Below are positions 13,099 through 31,967 of a stretch of DNA of 64,000 bases, piece after piece. A program made the translations under genes and the position numbers. The notes beneath the pieces are model-generated. The model was not told the origin of the DNA. It searched no databases and saw only the letters and a program-made list of their open reading frames with translations. How positions within the stretch are numbered: position 1 is the first letter of the stretch; each line of letters opens with the position of its first letter. Origin of the DNA: Dendrolimus kikuchii (lineage: Eukaryota; Arthropoda; Insecta; Lepidoptera; Lasiocampidae); contig CM034388.1 in the NCBI GenBank assembly GCA_019925095.2, forward strand, positions 7,834,501-7,898,500, read 5' to 3'.

Positions 13099-14402
13099 CC
13101 TAGTCTTGCCATAAATATGGCAACAAAGAATTTTTTTTCTATTGCAAAAAACATTTATAAGTTTTATAGTGTGTTAGTTTAATACATAAATATAAAACAA
13201 TTTAAAATATAAAAAGTTTATTCGAAGTGGTCTCCATTGGCTGCAATACAGTCTTTTAAACGTTGAGGCCAGTTATCAATAGAAGCACGCACTCTTTCCA
13301 TGGGAAAACTCTTCACTGCCAAACGTATGGATTGCTTTAGGGACTCCAAATTATCATGGCGTTTAGAGCAAGCCATACTCTTTAAAACTGACCATAAATC
13401 ATAATCCAGCGGATTATGATCGGAACTAGACGACGGCCAGTTATCAGCTCTGATGAAGTCTGAAACGTTCGTTTCCAACCAAGACTGCGTGGACCAAGCT
13501 TTATGACCCGGCGCCAAGTCTTGCTGGAAGGACCATTGTTGGTTATTGAACATGGTGTTGTTAAGGGGCTTTACTACCTTCTCAGGAATGGTATGATACA
13601 CACACTTGATACACTTGTGCCGATGTTTTGATACTTTTTTCACAAAAATTTGCCTCAGTCATTCCTTCATAGCTAATACCCCACCAAACCATCACTGAAG
13701 ACGGATAATGCCCACGTTGCACTCTGTCGACTAATTGAGAAGCTTCCTTAGAGCTTTGAGCATAAATACGGTCTTTTTATTTGGTAAAATGTTGCTCAAT
13801 TGAAAAAAAAATCTGATCCGTAAACTAAATTTTTCTGTGACCACCTTTGCGTACCGCTTCAGTAGTTGTTTCGATTTTACCACCTTATTCTTTTTTAAAT
13901 GAGTTAAGAAATGACCAGTGCGTCTCTTATAGGCTGCAAGTCTTAAGTCATCTTTTAAAATACGCGACATGGTTCTAGGTGATATCTTCATCTCCCGAGA
14001 TAAAATCTTTTGCTTTCGGACAGGATTTCTTCGAATTCTTTCCCTTACTGCTTCGACCACCTTTTTCGTACGAAAACTACGTGGACGGCCAGATCTTTTT
14101 CTGTTTCAAACAGAGGAGGTCTCATTGTACCTATTAATAGCTCGGTACACAAACATTTGACTAATACCAAGCGTATGGAATTTTAAAAATTGCATTTGGC
14201 TCCATACCTACTTTGTGTAATGCAATCACAGCGATTCGGTTCTCTTTATCGCCCCACTCTACTTTAATATCGCAAAATGTTTTACAATGTATTGGCGCCA
14301 AAATAAGAAAAACAGTGAACAATCATATAAAAAACAAATTCGAAATTCAAATGTAATATTTTGTTTCTTTTTAATTATAACAGTATTTATGGCCAGACTA
14401 AG
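13099..14402 (-). mobile_element. maT (mariner-like, DD37D) transposon, broken copy
   Basis: Terminal repeats CCTAGTCTTGCCATAAAT (from 13099) and its degenerate complement ATTTATGGCCAGACTAAG (ending 14402) are flanked by TA at 13097-13098 and 14403-14404, the Tc1/mariner target duplication. The length of about 1.3 kb is usual for the group. The transposase lies on the minus strand: the N-terminal HTH part (KISPRTMSRILKDDL) from about 14060, the catalytic C-terminal part from 13643 to 13218 (QQDLAPGHKAW, NPLDYDLW). Between the D of QQD and the D of LDY there are exactly 37 residues, the maT signature. Frameshifts and stops between 13640 and 13850 make it non-autonomous. Confidence 0.88.
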
Positions 14403-14739
14403 TATAGACAAATTGAGGTCTGCCTCTTCCTCCTTTTTTGAACTTGGTCAAAATATCTTAAAATATCTTGGTCAAAATTTGGACAGGATATGTTGAGTAA
14501 TTTTTGAGATTTTTTACATTACTTACATATATTATGGCTTCGTAGCCAAATGACAAAAACAGAGAACGTTTGTCATCTCTACTGAACCATTCATACTTCG
14601 TGGACAGCCTTTTTTTGATCTCGAAAAATTTTATGATGGCTTTCTTAAAATTTTGTAGCGCAGAGAATAAACCTAGACAAGAAGTTAGTTCCCTCTAGAT
14701 TACGGTTGTACGTGGAAAAAACATAATTAGCCAGTTGCT

Positions 14740-15440
14740 ATACCAGCGTATGCAACTCTCTCGTAGTTTGTGTGCTATGTCATGGATGTGAAGGCTACCA
14801 GGGATTTTTGCCGCGGTGTTTCCGTGCGAGTCAACGCATCTACTGCAGCATATTCATCTCCCTAACATGCAACTCCTGCTTACGGCGTTGAAGTAAAGAC
14901 CACGTTTGACTGACATATAGGACAGGCCTAACGATGTACCTAATTATAGACTTTTCCTTTCAGCTTAACCGATACTTGTGATATTAAGGCGTATCATCGT
15001 CAGCCAACCGCCTTTCAGTGCTGGACGTAAGCGTCCCTTAGTTTGACTACATATCTCGGTTCTCTGATTTTCTTACGCAAGTCACCGGGGCGCCACGCTT
15101 ATTGAGGTGTAATTCCCATTCGAGGACTCGTCTGTTCCATCGACTAACCATCTTGCGAAAGGCCGAGATCAGGTAATTGTCACTTCAGCTTGGTAATTTC
15201 GTGAACCATGTCGGTTACCTTGGTTCTCTAACGGACATCCTTATTTCGGATTTTATCAATACGAGATACTCCGAACACAGCTCACCGAGTGACTTGGAAT
15301 TTGTGCATAAATCCTGCTGTTATATTCGAGGTCTCAGTCCCACAGAACGCATTTCTCTAACACTTTCGACACTAAGGAGTATAATTATGTTGTACAAATT
15401 TTATGAGAATCAGCTAATATGAGATAATGTGAAAACCAAA
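14740..15440 (-). repeat. Heavily decayed LINE reverse-transcriptase tail
   Basis: The minus strand has scattered pieces like the C-terminus of lepidopteran LINE polymerases (MVSRWNRRVLEW near 15150, KLKGKVYN near 14960), with many stops. The GC content is raised against neighbours. Boundaries are guesses. Confidence 0.4.
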
Positions 15441-18068
15441 TAATCGAAGACTAAACAGTGCTGACAAATGTAGGTATAGAGCTAGTAGTTTCAAAGACGA
15501 ACGTCTGTGACATAGACGACAGCTTCTAAGACCATTGGTAAAGGTCCCATTTTGGGAAAATGGCTTCGTATCTCCAAAATTAGTAGACTTACGCCCACAG
15601 TAACTAACCAGCTTCCACAATTATCTACCAGAATAGTTATACTTTAATTCTATTAACATTATAAACTAGTGTATTTTTGAGGATGAATGTTTGTTAATCT
15701 TTTACACAAAACACTATCGAACGGATTTTGAAGAACCTTTAGAGCAATATAGCTTTTACATTAGAATAACCCATTAATTTATCATGTTTAAATTGGCCAA
15801 AATATAATGATTTGTGTCTAGCGAGCGAGCAAGGCGAATAACACGCGTCATCGCCGGGTGTGCGACCTAAAGGCGGGCAGTGGTCGTTAACATTTGTATC
15901 CGTGAAGTAAATTTTCAGGATAAATGCAGGCGAATTCGCGGGTCGCCGTTAGTATTATACACTTTTTGCGGCTTACGAGTCGCATAACAGGTTCCTATTC
16001 TAATCTTATCATGTGAACTCTATTTTTTATGTTCGACGCAAACATAGCTTTCAATGGCCGATAAAACAACTTCTCATAGCTAGGCACTTATTTACTGGGG
16101 CCAGATTAGGTAATACCCCGACTTTGCTTAAACTGGCCCCGGGTAAGTGCCTTCGGGCATTCAGACTTTAGTGCCATTTGGAGAGCTAAAAAAGGGCCAA
16201 GTGCGTGTTATTTCACATCTATTGTGAGTGCCATAGAGGTGACAGATATTTTGGCCACAAGACCTCAAACAAATTAGATCGAAAACAACCCATATTACAA
16301 ATGAATCCTAATGAAGCCAATTTTCTTGAAAATAGTTTATTAATCACTGACTTTTTCCAAAAAATTTCATTATCTAATTGCATAGTTCAAAAGCTATAGG
16401 GGACCCCCTCATTTACAGCTTCGAAAGAAAATATGTTATTAAAATAAAAGTAATTAAAAACGTAATTATGATTTTTAAGATCTGTCTAATGGTACACCAT
16501 AAGCCTTTATATACTTACCTACTGAAAAAATCATCAATTAGTACATACATGTAAGGCGCCCACGCGTAATTTGTAGTTCTTTCGCGATTTCACTACACTT
16601 TTGTGTAGTAGCATATTTAATACAATATTCTGTTAATATTCATCTTTATAAATTAAACAGTTTTTGAGAAAAATGATTCTAACATAATATGTATCTACAT
16701 AGAAAGATAGATCGACGTGCCTACGGGCTTTATGATTTTATAAGTTTAGCTGTGGCGAAATACATATATGATAGATATTGTCTAGAACCCAATTAACGGC
16801 AAAGGTCATGCATATTCAGCCACCATTTAAAAAACATCATTGCTACTAATACCAATTGATATGAAATAAAACGGTACTATCTAAAATCAAAAATAATTTA
16901 ATTGCAACCCCCTCTTTATTTATCGAAATATCACGAACACAAGAAAATTAATACAATAAAACAAATGAACATGATAAAAACAGTGTTTAGATAAGTACTT
17001 ACAAATGAATAACCTGCACGTCAAGATTATTTAAGGTGACCACTGAAAAATGTAACCACGAGACACTTCAGATATAATATGGCTCAAGAACACAAGAGTC
17101 GAGCGTTAAGATACCATTTCGTCGGTCCAAAAATAGTATCCTACAGGCCCCCAATGTTATAAACATACCAACCAACACACAACAAAACGTATCACAAAAA
17201 AATCAATATCACAAAATTACTAAAACAAAAAATATAGGTACTGAAAAATTTCACAAAATAGAAAATGGTGGTCTGAAATTTGATTTTTCACAGATAATTA
17301 CTGTAAAGAAAAACGTCTAATTAACGAAAGTACTTACGTTATTTAGGCAAGCGGTGAACAAAACTATACAATTAGCGAGCTGTATGCATTAAAATGATGG
17401 TAAAAATCAATAATTTTTAACTTAGTACACACTTTCAGTTCATATTTTTCCTAGGAGCCTCCCGCTGTCTCGCTCGGGTACTTAAAAATGAAAAACGCAG
17501 AAAACACTGTGCAAAGGAAAAGGACAAAAATATATGGTTTGTAAATAATCACAAGCGTATCATAACAAATGAAAGAGACAGGAAATGGACTCCCAATTGG
17601 ACCTCGTGAAAATTCTTGATCATACAAAATCAAAATTACGTAATTAGTGTATAATAATACAAGTTGATTTAATAACTTACCGATTTACCAAAGGTTAAAA
17701 TTTTAACGAGCACAAATTCCATAGTTTTTAAACATTTTTACGACATTGAGAATGCATCTTATTAGTTAACATCCGTCACGCGGACGCCATTTGCAATACT
17801 TAATTTTTTACTTTAGTAAGCAGAAAAGAAGTGTTATTAAGTGTTGTATATTCATTTATTTATATACATTTCGCTATTTTATTTCTTATATTTTTGTCTA
17901 TTGGCTACACGTAATCAAAAGGATCTTTTACCACTTTCAAGATTTGTAGACACACCATGGTGGAAATAACCGGAAATCTGAACCGATTACAAATAAAATC
18001 GATTTAAACACAACACTGCTTGCAATAAGTTGCCAACTTCACATCATTACGATAGTAAATTTTGAAAA
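15441..18068. other. Spacer upstream of PSMD13
   Basis: AT-rich, with filler repeats at 16090-16260 and 16560-16760. No exon recognised. The PSMD13 promoter must lie in the last few hundred bases; no TATA box or CpG-rich block stands out. Confidence 0.45.
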
Positions 18069-24881
<6,813 letters not shown>

Positions 24882-25071
24882 AATTATTTCTTGTTGTTGT
24901 CTCAAATATTCATTAAAATTTGATTTTTAAAAATTTAATAATGTATGCTGTATTTACGAATGTGTTTTATTGTTGTACCTTTTAAAGTGTTCTGCAAACA
25001 TTTAAATTACATTATCTATGTGGATAAAATTTGGCATGAAGGTGTATTTTACGGGCTGCTGTATAATGTGA

Positions 25072-25077
25072 AATAAA
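25072..25077 (+). terminator. Likely poly(A) signal of PSMD13
   Basis: AATAAA about 190 bases after the PSMD13 stop codon, in an AT-rich 3' stretch without other genes. It is the first canonical hexamer seen after the stop; usage is inferred. Confidence 0.5.
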
Positions 25078-25605
25078 TAAATATATAGTTAACATACATG
25101 TAACTGAAGATAAAAATAAAGTCATATCTTGAAAATATACATCCTAATTATGTCGATACGGAAGGATTCAAAGTCAAAAAGTATTCCTTTGATTGTTATA
25201 CTTCAGTGGTACTCGACCTTGTTTTTAAAAGGGGCTACAAGCTGCCGCAAGTTGGGTAATAGCTGTTATTTTTAATGGAGTTTGTAAATAAAATAATTTT
25301 GTATAATTTTTGAGATATGAAGTAAGTATTCTGGGTTACATTTGATTTATAATCTAAATTTTAGAATCTATAAATGGGTCGAACAGCAAACGTTCCTCCT
25401 CTTTAGAAACTCACCTATATGTCCCATAGGGGATTGTTAGTATGTCGCACTTTATAAACAGTAGCATTTTCTTCAAATGAAATTAAGCAGTTTTATTTTT
25501 ACGTAAAAGTGCCATCTATATTTTTATCCGATATCTACTAAGATAAATATTTTTGCATTTACTTTAGCTATTAGATAAAAGGTAGCGTTACATACTAGTA
25601 GTATC

Positions 25606-27060
25606 CCTAGTCTTGCCATAAATATTGTAACGAAAATTGCGTTTTTGGCGGGAACTGAAAGGAGATGTTGTGCTGTGCAGTTTTATTTTCCAAAATGTGT
25701 AAAATTACTCTAAAATGAACAATAGTTGTAGGATATTGATAGTTTTTGAGTAGTAATTATGTGTTTTGTGAGAAATGTGAACTGTATAATCAAATGTGGC
25801 CTTTTGAGTTGTCACAAGAACTGTTGAATGGCACTAGCTGATTACCTACAGTTCAGCTATGCTAAACATAGGCTTAAGAAAATAAAACTATATTGTAAAC
25901 TAAGATCTGGCTTCAAGGCCTAGCTGCCAAGCCATAAACCTAAATAAATATTAATAATGTAACGAAAATTTATTTCTTCTATTGCAAACAACATTTATAA
26001 GTTTTACAGTGTGTTAGTTTAATACATAAATATAAAACAATTTAAAATATAAAAAGCTTATTCGAAGTGGTCTCCATTGGCTGCAATACAATCCTTTAAA
26101 CGTTGAGGCCAGTTATCAATAGAAGCACGCACTCTTTCCATGGGAAAATTCTTCACTGCCAATCGTATGGATTGTTTTAGGGACTCCAAATTATGATGGC
26201 GTTTAGAGCAAGCCGTACTCTCTAAAACTGACCATAAATCATAATCCAGTGGATTAAGTTCGGGACTAGACGACGGCCAGTCTTCAGCTCTGATGAAGTC
26301 CGAAACGTTCGTTTCAAACCAAGACTGCGTGGACCGAGCTTTATGACCCGGCGCCGTCTTGCTGGAAGGACCATTCTTGGTTATTGAACATGGTGTTGTT
26401 AAGGGGCTTAACTACCTTTTCAAGAATGGTATCTTGATACACTTGTGCCGATGTTTAGATACCTTTTTCACAAAAATATGGCTCAGTCACTCCTTCATAG
26501 CTAACACCCCACTAAACCATCACTGACGACGGATAATGCCCACGTTGCAGTCTGTCGACTAATTGAGAAGCTTCCTTAGAGCTTTGAGCATAAATACGGT
26601 CATTTTGTTTGTTAAAATGTTGCTCAATTATAAAAATGTTCTCATCCGTAAACAAAATTTTTCTGTGACCTCCTTTTGCGTACCGCTTCAGTAGTTGTTT
26701 CGATTTTACCACCCTATTCTTTTTTAAATTATGAGTTAAGAAATAACCAGTGCGTCTCTTATAGGGTGCAAGTCCTAAGTCATCTTTTAAAATACGGGAC
26801 ATGGTTCTAGGTGATATCTTCATCTCCCGAGATAAAATCTTTTGCTTTCGAACAAGATTTCTTCGAATTCTTTCTCTTACTGCTTTGACCACCTTTTTCG
26901 TACGAACACTAAGTGGACGGCCAGATCTTTCTCAGTCACAAACAGAGGAGGTTTCATTGTACCTATTAATAGGTACAATGAGATCTCCCGGTACACAAAC
27001 ATTTGACTAATACCAAGCGTATGGAGAGTTACACAAATCACAGCAATTTGAGATATAACA
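25606..27060 (-). mobile_element. Second maT copy, broken and carrying a nested insertion
   Basis: About 90% like the 13.1-14.4 kb copy by eye over the transposase. The N-terminal half is open from 26892 to 26512 (HTH KISPRTMSRILKDDLGLAPY, first catalytic Asp in FTDEN). The C-terminal half (26500-26060) is frameshifted, with QQD disrupted near 26355. The left terminal repeat CCTAGTCTTGCCATAAAT is at 25606-25623. It is separated from the body by a 319-bp retroposon (25639-25957). The right terminal repeat is not recognisable, so the right boundary is approximate. Confidence 0.8.
25639..25957 (+). mobile_element. Short retroposon nested in maT copy 2
   Basis: It is bounded by a perfect 13-bp direct repeat, TGTAACGAAAATT, at 25626-25638 and 25958-25970. 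The sequence on either side is contiguous in the intact maT copy, so this is an insertion with target duplication. It ends in an A-rich tail (CTAAATAAATATTAATAA). A related sequence lies at about 36660-36760, sharing GCGGGAACT/GCCGGGAACTT and GCAGTTTTATTTTC. Confidence 0.65.
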
Positions 27061-27952
27061 TGTCTAGAGAGAGCATTGCTAACAAACAACATCGCCAAAA
27101 ACGGCATCAAAAACGCGAAGCGTTACTAAATTCACTCCGTGTTTTCGGGATATCAGGAAAAAAATATTACCCCATTTTTTATAATTAAATATTTTTTATG
27201 TAAGTGAAAAGTTTAAATAATCGTTATGATTTAATCGCTTTATGTGTTATAATTTAATATTACTCAAAGGTTTCAGTTTTTTTTTTTAAATAAAGTATTA
27301 GCAACAAAAGTTGTGTGTCTTGGAACGAACCATAAAAAAATACATGCACAAATATATTCATAACACATTCATAGCACATGTAGTAATTTTAATTCGCAAT
27401 AAAATGTCTGTACAGATATTAGTACATATTTATAAGTCTATTAATTACCAATACTAATATAATAATTAAAAAAAGCTATTCATAATGGCAAATTATTTTT
27501 CTGTTACACATCATGTTCACGAAGGTTATTAGATGACTATTTATAACCTAAAGATTATCCTGCGCTAAAAGTCAGTGAAATCATTTGTAATAGTAGACTT
27601 GGAACGATTCGATAGGTTCATATTGGGTAGTAGGCTTTATGTATAATCCAAAGTTTATATCAGTAGTAGGAACTACGGGGTAGGTACACGGGATAGTTTA
27701 ATGTAGGGACTTAAGAGCAACTAAACCACTTGAAAAGGGCTATTATAGAAATAAAAATATTCATATCCAAAAGTTTTTATTCAAACTAATTCAGTTTGAT
27801 TATTTTCTGAACTAAAATTTGTTTTTTATCATATTAATGTATTAAATTATTTCTTTATTAGGAATTAATGGAGATGCAGCTAACAGAATACAGATAAAAT
27901 TAATATCTTAATTATGAGAATAAAGAGTTATCTATAATATTACTAGCGGCCC

Positions 27953-28143
27953 GGCGCGGATTCACTCGTGGTCTGTTCCGATCCCGTGGTATAAAGCGTC
28001 ATGTTATATAGCCTATGAAACTCCCTGTTAACGTAGCTTTCCAACAGTAAAATAATTTTTAAAATCGGTTTAGTAGATCCCGAGATTACCCCCTACAACG
28101 TCACAAACTAACAAACTTTACCTCTTTATAATATTAGTACAGA
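27953..28143 (-). mobile_element. Short Helitron-like element (191 bp)
   Basis: Read on the minus strand it begins TCTGTACTAATATTATAAAG after A and ends GGGCCGCTAG before T. The ACTAATATTATAAAGAGG start is the common lepidopteran form. It lies in the spacer between maT copy 2 and let-7. Confidence 0.6.
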
Positions 28144-29544
28144 TAACTCCGACCGAAGCATCTGCTTTAAACGATATTCAGTTTTTTTTACATCCTCTTT
28201 AACGATATTTGCAGCACGCATTCTGTCAATTCTATGTCAAACGTCATAAGGTTACATTAAAAAGTTTATATTGTCCAAAGCGCTAAGGTTAGATTAGAAA
28301 TAATTTTATATGATGGTTAAGTATTCTTAAATTTTCTAATTATCCTTCACACAACTTACATCTTATCGGTCACGATCATATATAATTATTTTAGGTACTT
28401 TATTTCAATACAATTGTGCCGTTGATAAGAAAATATAAAAAACATAGTGTAAAAATATCTCCGAAAATGATTCAAAATCCATCTCTTTGTCCAACAATAT
28501 ACTACAATTGGATCCGTAGGAAGTCTAAAACGTAATATAAACTAGTTTAAGAAAACCGGACACACAAACATTACATGTCTGTTTTCTATAGATTTTTTCA
28601 ATTATTCATATTTCATAAATAAAAAAAAAAATCGTAACAAAAGTCCCCAAATTTTGGAAAATAAGTCACACTTATCACCTGACAACATCACTCAGTTCGA
28701 TAACCTTGAAAATGTCGAAATTAAATTTCACGTTTTTACAAAGAAATCATGAGAAAAGTGTTAAGTTTTCCGATTAAATGACATCTCATCCTTATCCTTT
28801 CCCGTTTTAAAATAGTTCCGACACATTTTAATAGCGCAGGCCGGCATAATATTTTTTTTTGCGAGAGCTCTAACCAGTAAAGTAATCAAAACGACACTAA
28901 CAGGCGTGGGAAGCCACTGAAGCCAGTGCACCAATTTTGGTGCACTGTTTTTGGGCCGTTTTTGTGCAAATGATGCGTGATCTAGACGTTTATATGATCT
29001 AAGCATTTGCCTGAACAAGATCTGATGAGTATTTTTATTTCAGATATGATGTAGTGTTTTTGATTTAATGCTTCATTAGAATTTAGTAGCCAAATGAAAA
29101 AATATCTGTGAACGTTGTTACCCTTTATTGATTCTAAGTAAGAATGAATTATAAATAATTAGTGTTAGGTAAAATAAAAACAATTGAAATATTTGTCAAT
29201 TTTTATTATTTTTTGTAAATCCTTTAATCAACAATAATATAAATTTTAAATTGATAGGTATAAAGCTGGTTCAACTTCGTCCAGAATCAGCATTGCCATA
29301 TAGCGTGCCATTCCTCTGGGCGCGCTCTGCTCTGCCAGAGACCAAGTAAATAATCTACGACTTTTTCCATTGAAGTTTACAGTATTATTGTTCCATATAT
29401 ATTATTTTATTGTTCAACAAATAGAATGTTATCTAAATAAACCAATTTAAATACTAATATCACGTGTTATCCTAACTATAGTAATTCTAAACTATAAACT
29501 GAGCCCAGGTCATTGTTTTTTTTATGTTTAAGGTCGCTTCATTG
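28144..29544. other. Spacer 3' of let-7, no recognised gene
   Basis: AT-rich. A minus-strand open frame at 29018-28761 has no recognisable domain. This is where miR-125 would be expected in the insect let-7 complex; I could not find it. Confidence 0.4.
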
Positions 29545-29835
29545 GATCACCATACTGGTCCGGTGGCCGAGGTTTATTACATGAAGGATATCAGCCCATA
29601 GCCACCCTACTGCTGGGGCATTCCACGCTTGTCCAAGGCGCATTGGTAGTTTTTGTACATCGATCATCTAGATGTAAAGATTTCGTTACGATGTTTTCTT
29701 TCACCATCAGTACATAGTTATTGTAAGAATACACCATGTACATTAAGTAAAAAAAATGTGTTCATAGTGCCATATTACCTGCCTAGAAATTGAACCCATG
29801 TCGTTTAAATCGCGAACTAACAATCTATACTCTTC
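29545..29835 (-). repeat. SINE-A copy, reverse orientation
   Basis: On the minus strand: GGGTTCAATTTC (box B-like, about 29797), GGTGAAAGAAAACATCGTAA, CACGCTTGTC in complement, and CCAGCAGTAGGGTGGC near the tail. It is just 3' of let-7. Confidence 0.6.
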
Positions 29836-30123
29836 TGATCACCTGAAGAGCTGATACTTTTACAAAGAAACAAAATCTTATATTTTTGCATAATAAACAT
29901 AACATTTTATTAGTATTTAATTTATTAATATACTTTTATAATAGAAAATAATTTAATTTTGTATCGTTATTTATTTTGATATTAATCAACAAACACCACA
30001 ACACGGGCCTTGTCAAAATCGTATAGCAGAACTTAGTAATCTATTAATGACACTAGTATCTAAATAAAATAATTCTTCAGACAATCTCGTTTTTTCTTTT
30101 TTCTCTCTTCTTTTCGATGTTAT

Positions 30124-30215
30124 GCCGTCGTCAAGGAAAGTTAGCAGGCTATACAGTCTCTCCCAAATGTTGTAATGCAGTACTATACAACCTACTACCT
30201 CACCACGACGACGGC
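30124..30215 (-). ncRNA. let-7: let-7 microRNA precursor
   Basis: The minus strand at 30202-30182 is identical to mature let-7 across its 21 nt (seed GAGGTAG). The other arm, 30156-30135, begins CTGTATAGCCTGCTAACTTT, which I recognise as an insect let-7-3p form. The hairpin is closed by a perfect 9-bp base: GCCGTCGTC at 30124-30132 pairs with GACGACGGC at 30207-30215. let-7 is the conserved developmental-timing microRNA that rises with ecdysone at metamorphosis and represses targets such as abrupt in Drosophila. It lies about 1.8 kb downstream of miR-100 on the same strand, as in the insect let-7 complex. Precursor and mature sequences look intact. Confidence 0.97.
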
Positions 30216-30416
30216 TGTTTCGGTTTCTTCGCAACTTGTGTGCACCTTCATACTCGATCAGTTGTATTACTCGATACTAGATGGCGCTATATGTATAACA
30301 GACTAAAAGCGATTTCAAATACTTTTTCATTTACACAAAATGTACATTTATTACGTCAAAGCACAAAGACAAAAGATTTGGATTATTATCATAATACACA
30401 ATGATAAAAATTTTAA

Positions 30417-30608
30417 AGTATGTCGTCATAACAACCTTGAGTTGTTTCCGGCATTAGTGACTAGGTTCCAGTCTCCCTTAAGAGAGCAGCAGCGCATTTG
30501 TAGCAACTTTGGTGTTGCAAATGTCCATAGGCGATGGTAACCGCTTTCCATCAAGTGGGCCGTCTGCCTGTCTGCTGATCTCCTGCAATAAAAAAAAAAA
30601 AAAAAAAA
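30417..30608 (+). repeat. SINE-B copy, 5'-truncated
   Basis: Joins the family consensus at TGTCGTCATAACAACCTTGA and runs to a pure A tail (30590-30608). It lies about 200 bases upstream of let-7 in the sense of transcription, so it falls inside the expected primary transcript. Confidence 0.8.
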
Positions 30609-31194
30609 TCGTAACCTTCCAAATCTTACACGATGCCATAAGTAAATAACAATTAATATTCAAAATATATTTTTATATCAAAACAGTCAGAGCTTAAATA
30701 TTTTGAATGAGTTTATTTACAACTCTTGATTTATTTAGTCCACATGCCTATTATGTTTTAAAAATGATCAAAAGAGAGATAAATTATAAATTATCTACGG
30801 CGTGATCTACTTACTCTCTAATAGGATTAGGAGCTCTTCAGATGACTTGTAGATTATCATTTTTAAAAACTAAAACATTCAGATATCCAAAAACAGCAAA
30901 ATTTTCTACGTTCATTGAATTGTATGAATAATAAAACTTCTTAGATGTTAGAAACAACAGGATTACAGTTATGTAAAACGTTAATATCTGTAAGTACCTA
31001 CTATATTGATTTGTATATAAATTAATTAAGTTTCAAAACTACTGTAAAAAAAAACTGTCAATACTAAAAATAAATAATAATAAACAAATATATATATTAA
31101 ATATAGCTTTTTAAATATAGCTTCTGTACGATTTGTGTAGAGGTAAGCATCTAGTTAGTGTCATGTATCATTATACGTGTTTAACAACCTAATT

Positions 31195-31325
31195 ACAAGT
31201 GTTTGACTGACGCCAAAAAATAGAAATCGTGTGGCTATTTGAAAAAGTACATTCCAACAGAATGCTTGAAATTTTTCTTCAAAAACACGATTTTTCACTA
31301 CAAACAATCAATATCATATTGTTCA
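31195..31325. repeat. Dispersed repeat, partner of 44370-44505, within the let-7/miR-100 spacer
   Basis: GTTTGACTGACGCC, AATAGAAATCGTGTGGC and ACAAACAATCAATAT align with TTTGACTGACGCCG, GATAGAGATCTTGTGGT and AAAACAATCAAAATAT at 44375-44495. Confidence 0.5.
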
Positions 31326-31610
31326 CCTTTAATCAACGTTCTACATTTCTATCTACACAATAATCTAACTACATAATTAAATAAACTATAAGGAATTATA
31401 ACAATTTATCAATGAAAACAAATATAGTTTAATAAAAAAAATACAGCAAATAAATCTAGTAACAATAATAAACCAAAAAAGAATTTAATTAAAATTATGA
31501 AACTTAAAACTAATACAGATAACAAAATAAGAAAAAAAAACGTAATGAAGAGACGATGTTATCCCACCAAAACTGCGCCCGCGTATCACCAAACTTGTGT
31601 GGAAGCCGAA

Positions 31611-31655
31611 CTTGCGACTAAGCAGACGTACGATGTTGCGATTTTTTGTCGCAAG
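31611..31655. other. Stem-loop between miR-100 and let-7
   Basis: CTTGCGAC at 31611-31618 and GTCGCAAG at 31648-31655 form a perfect 8-bp inverted repeat with a 29-nt loop, inside the expected primary let-7-complex transcript. A second small hairpin, CGACT-GAAA-AGTCG, sits at about 31954-31967 beside miR-100. Neither matches a microRNA I know. Confidence 0.35.
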
Positions 31656-31967
31656 ACAGTATACAACCATCTCGTGTATTTTTTATTTGATGTTTTTATT
31701 TATTTATATTGAATATTTTTCCTAAAATTTATAATATATTCTATTTTTTATGTACCTAAATATGACACTAAAATAGGTGTTAACCGCATTTAAATGATGA
31801 CATTTGGTATCAAAAGTAGCTTTATTTTTCTAAATGATCGTAAAATGTATTTTTACAAACATTTATTAATTTAATTTTTCTCATATTATTATCTCCGTAA
31901 CACAGCTTTGTATGTGTACAATTTCTTGCAACAAAAAGTTGCCGAGCGTCGACGACTGAAAAGTCGC

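Noticed and set aside
31590..31620. A second miR-100-like site (CCGAACTTG and AACTTGTG on the plus strand)
   Set aside because: Only 8-9 bases match, on the wrong strand, with no hairpin arm at the right place.
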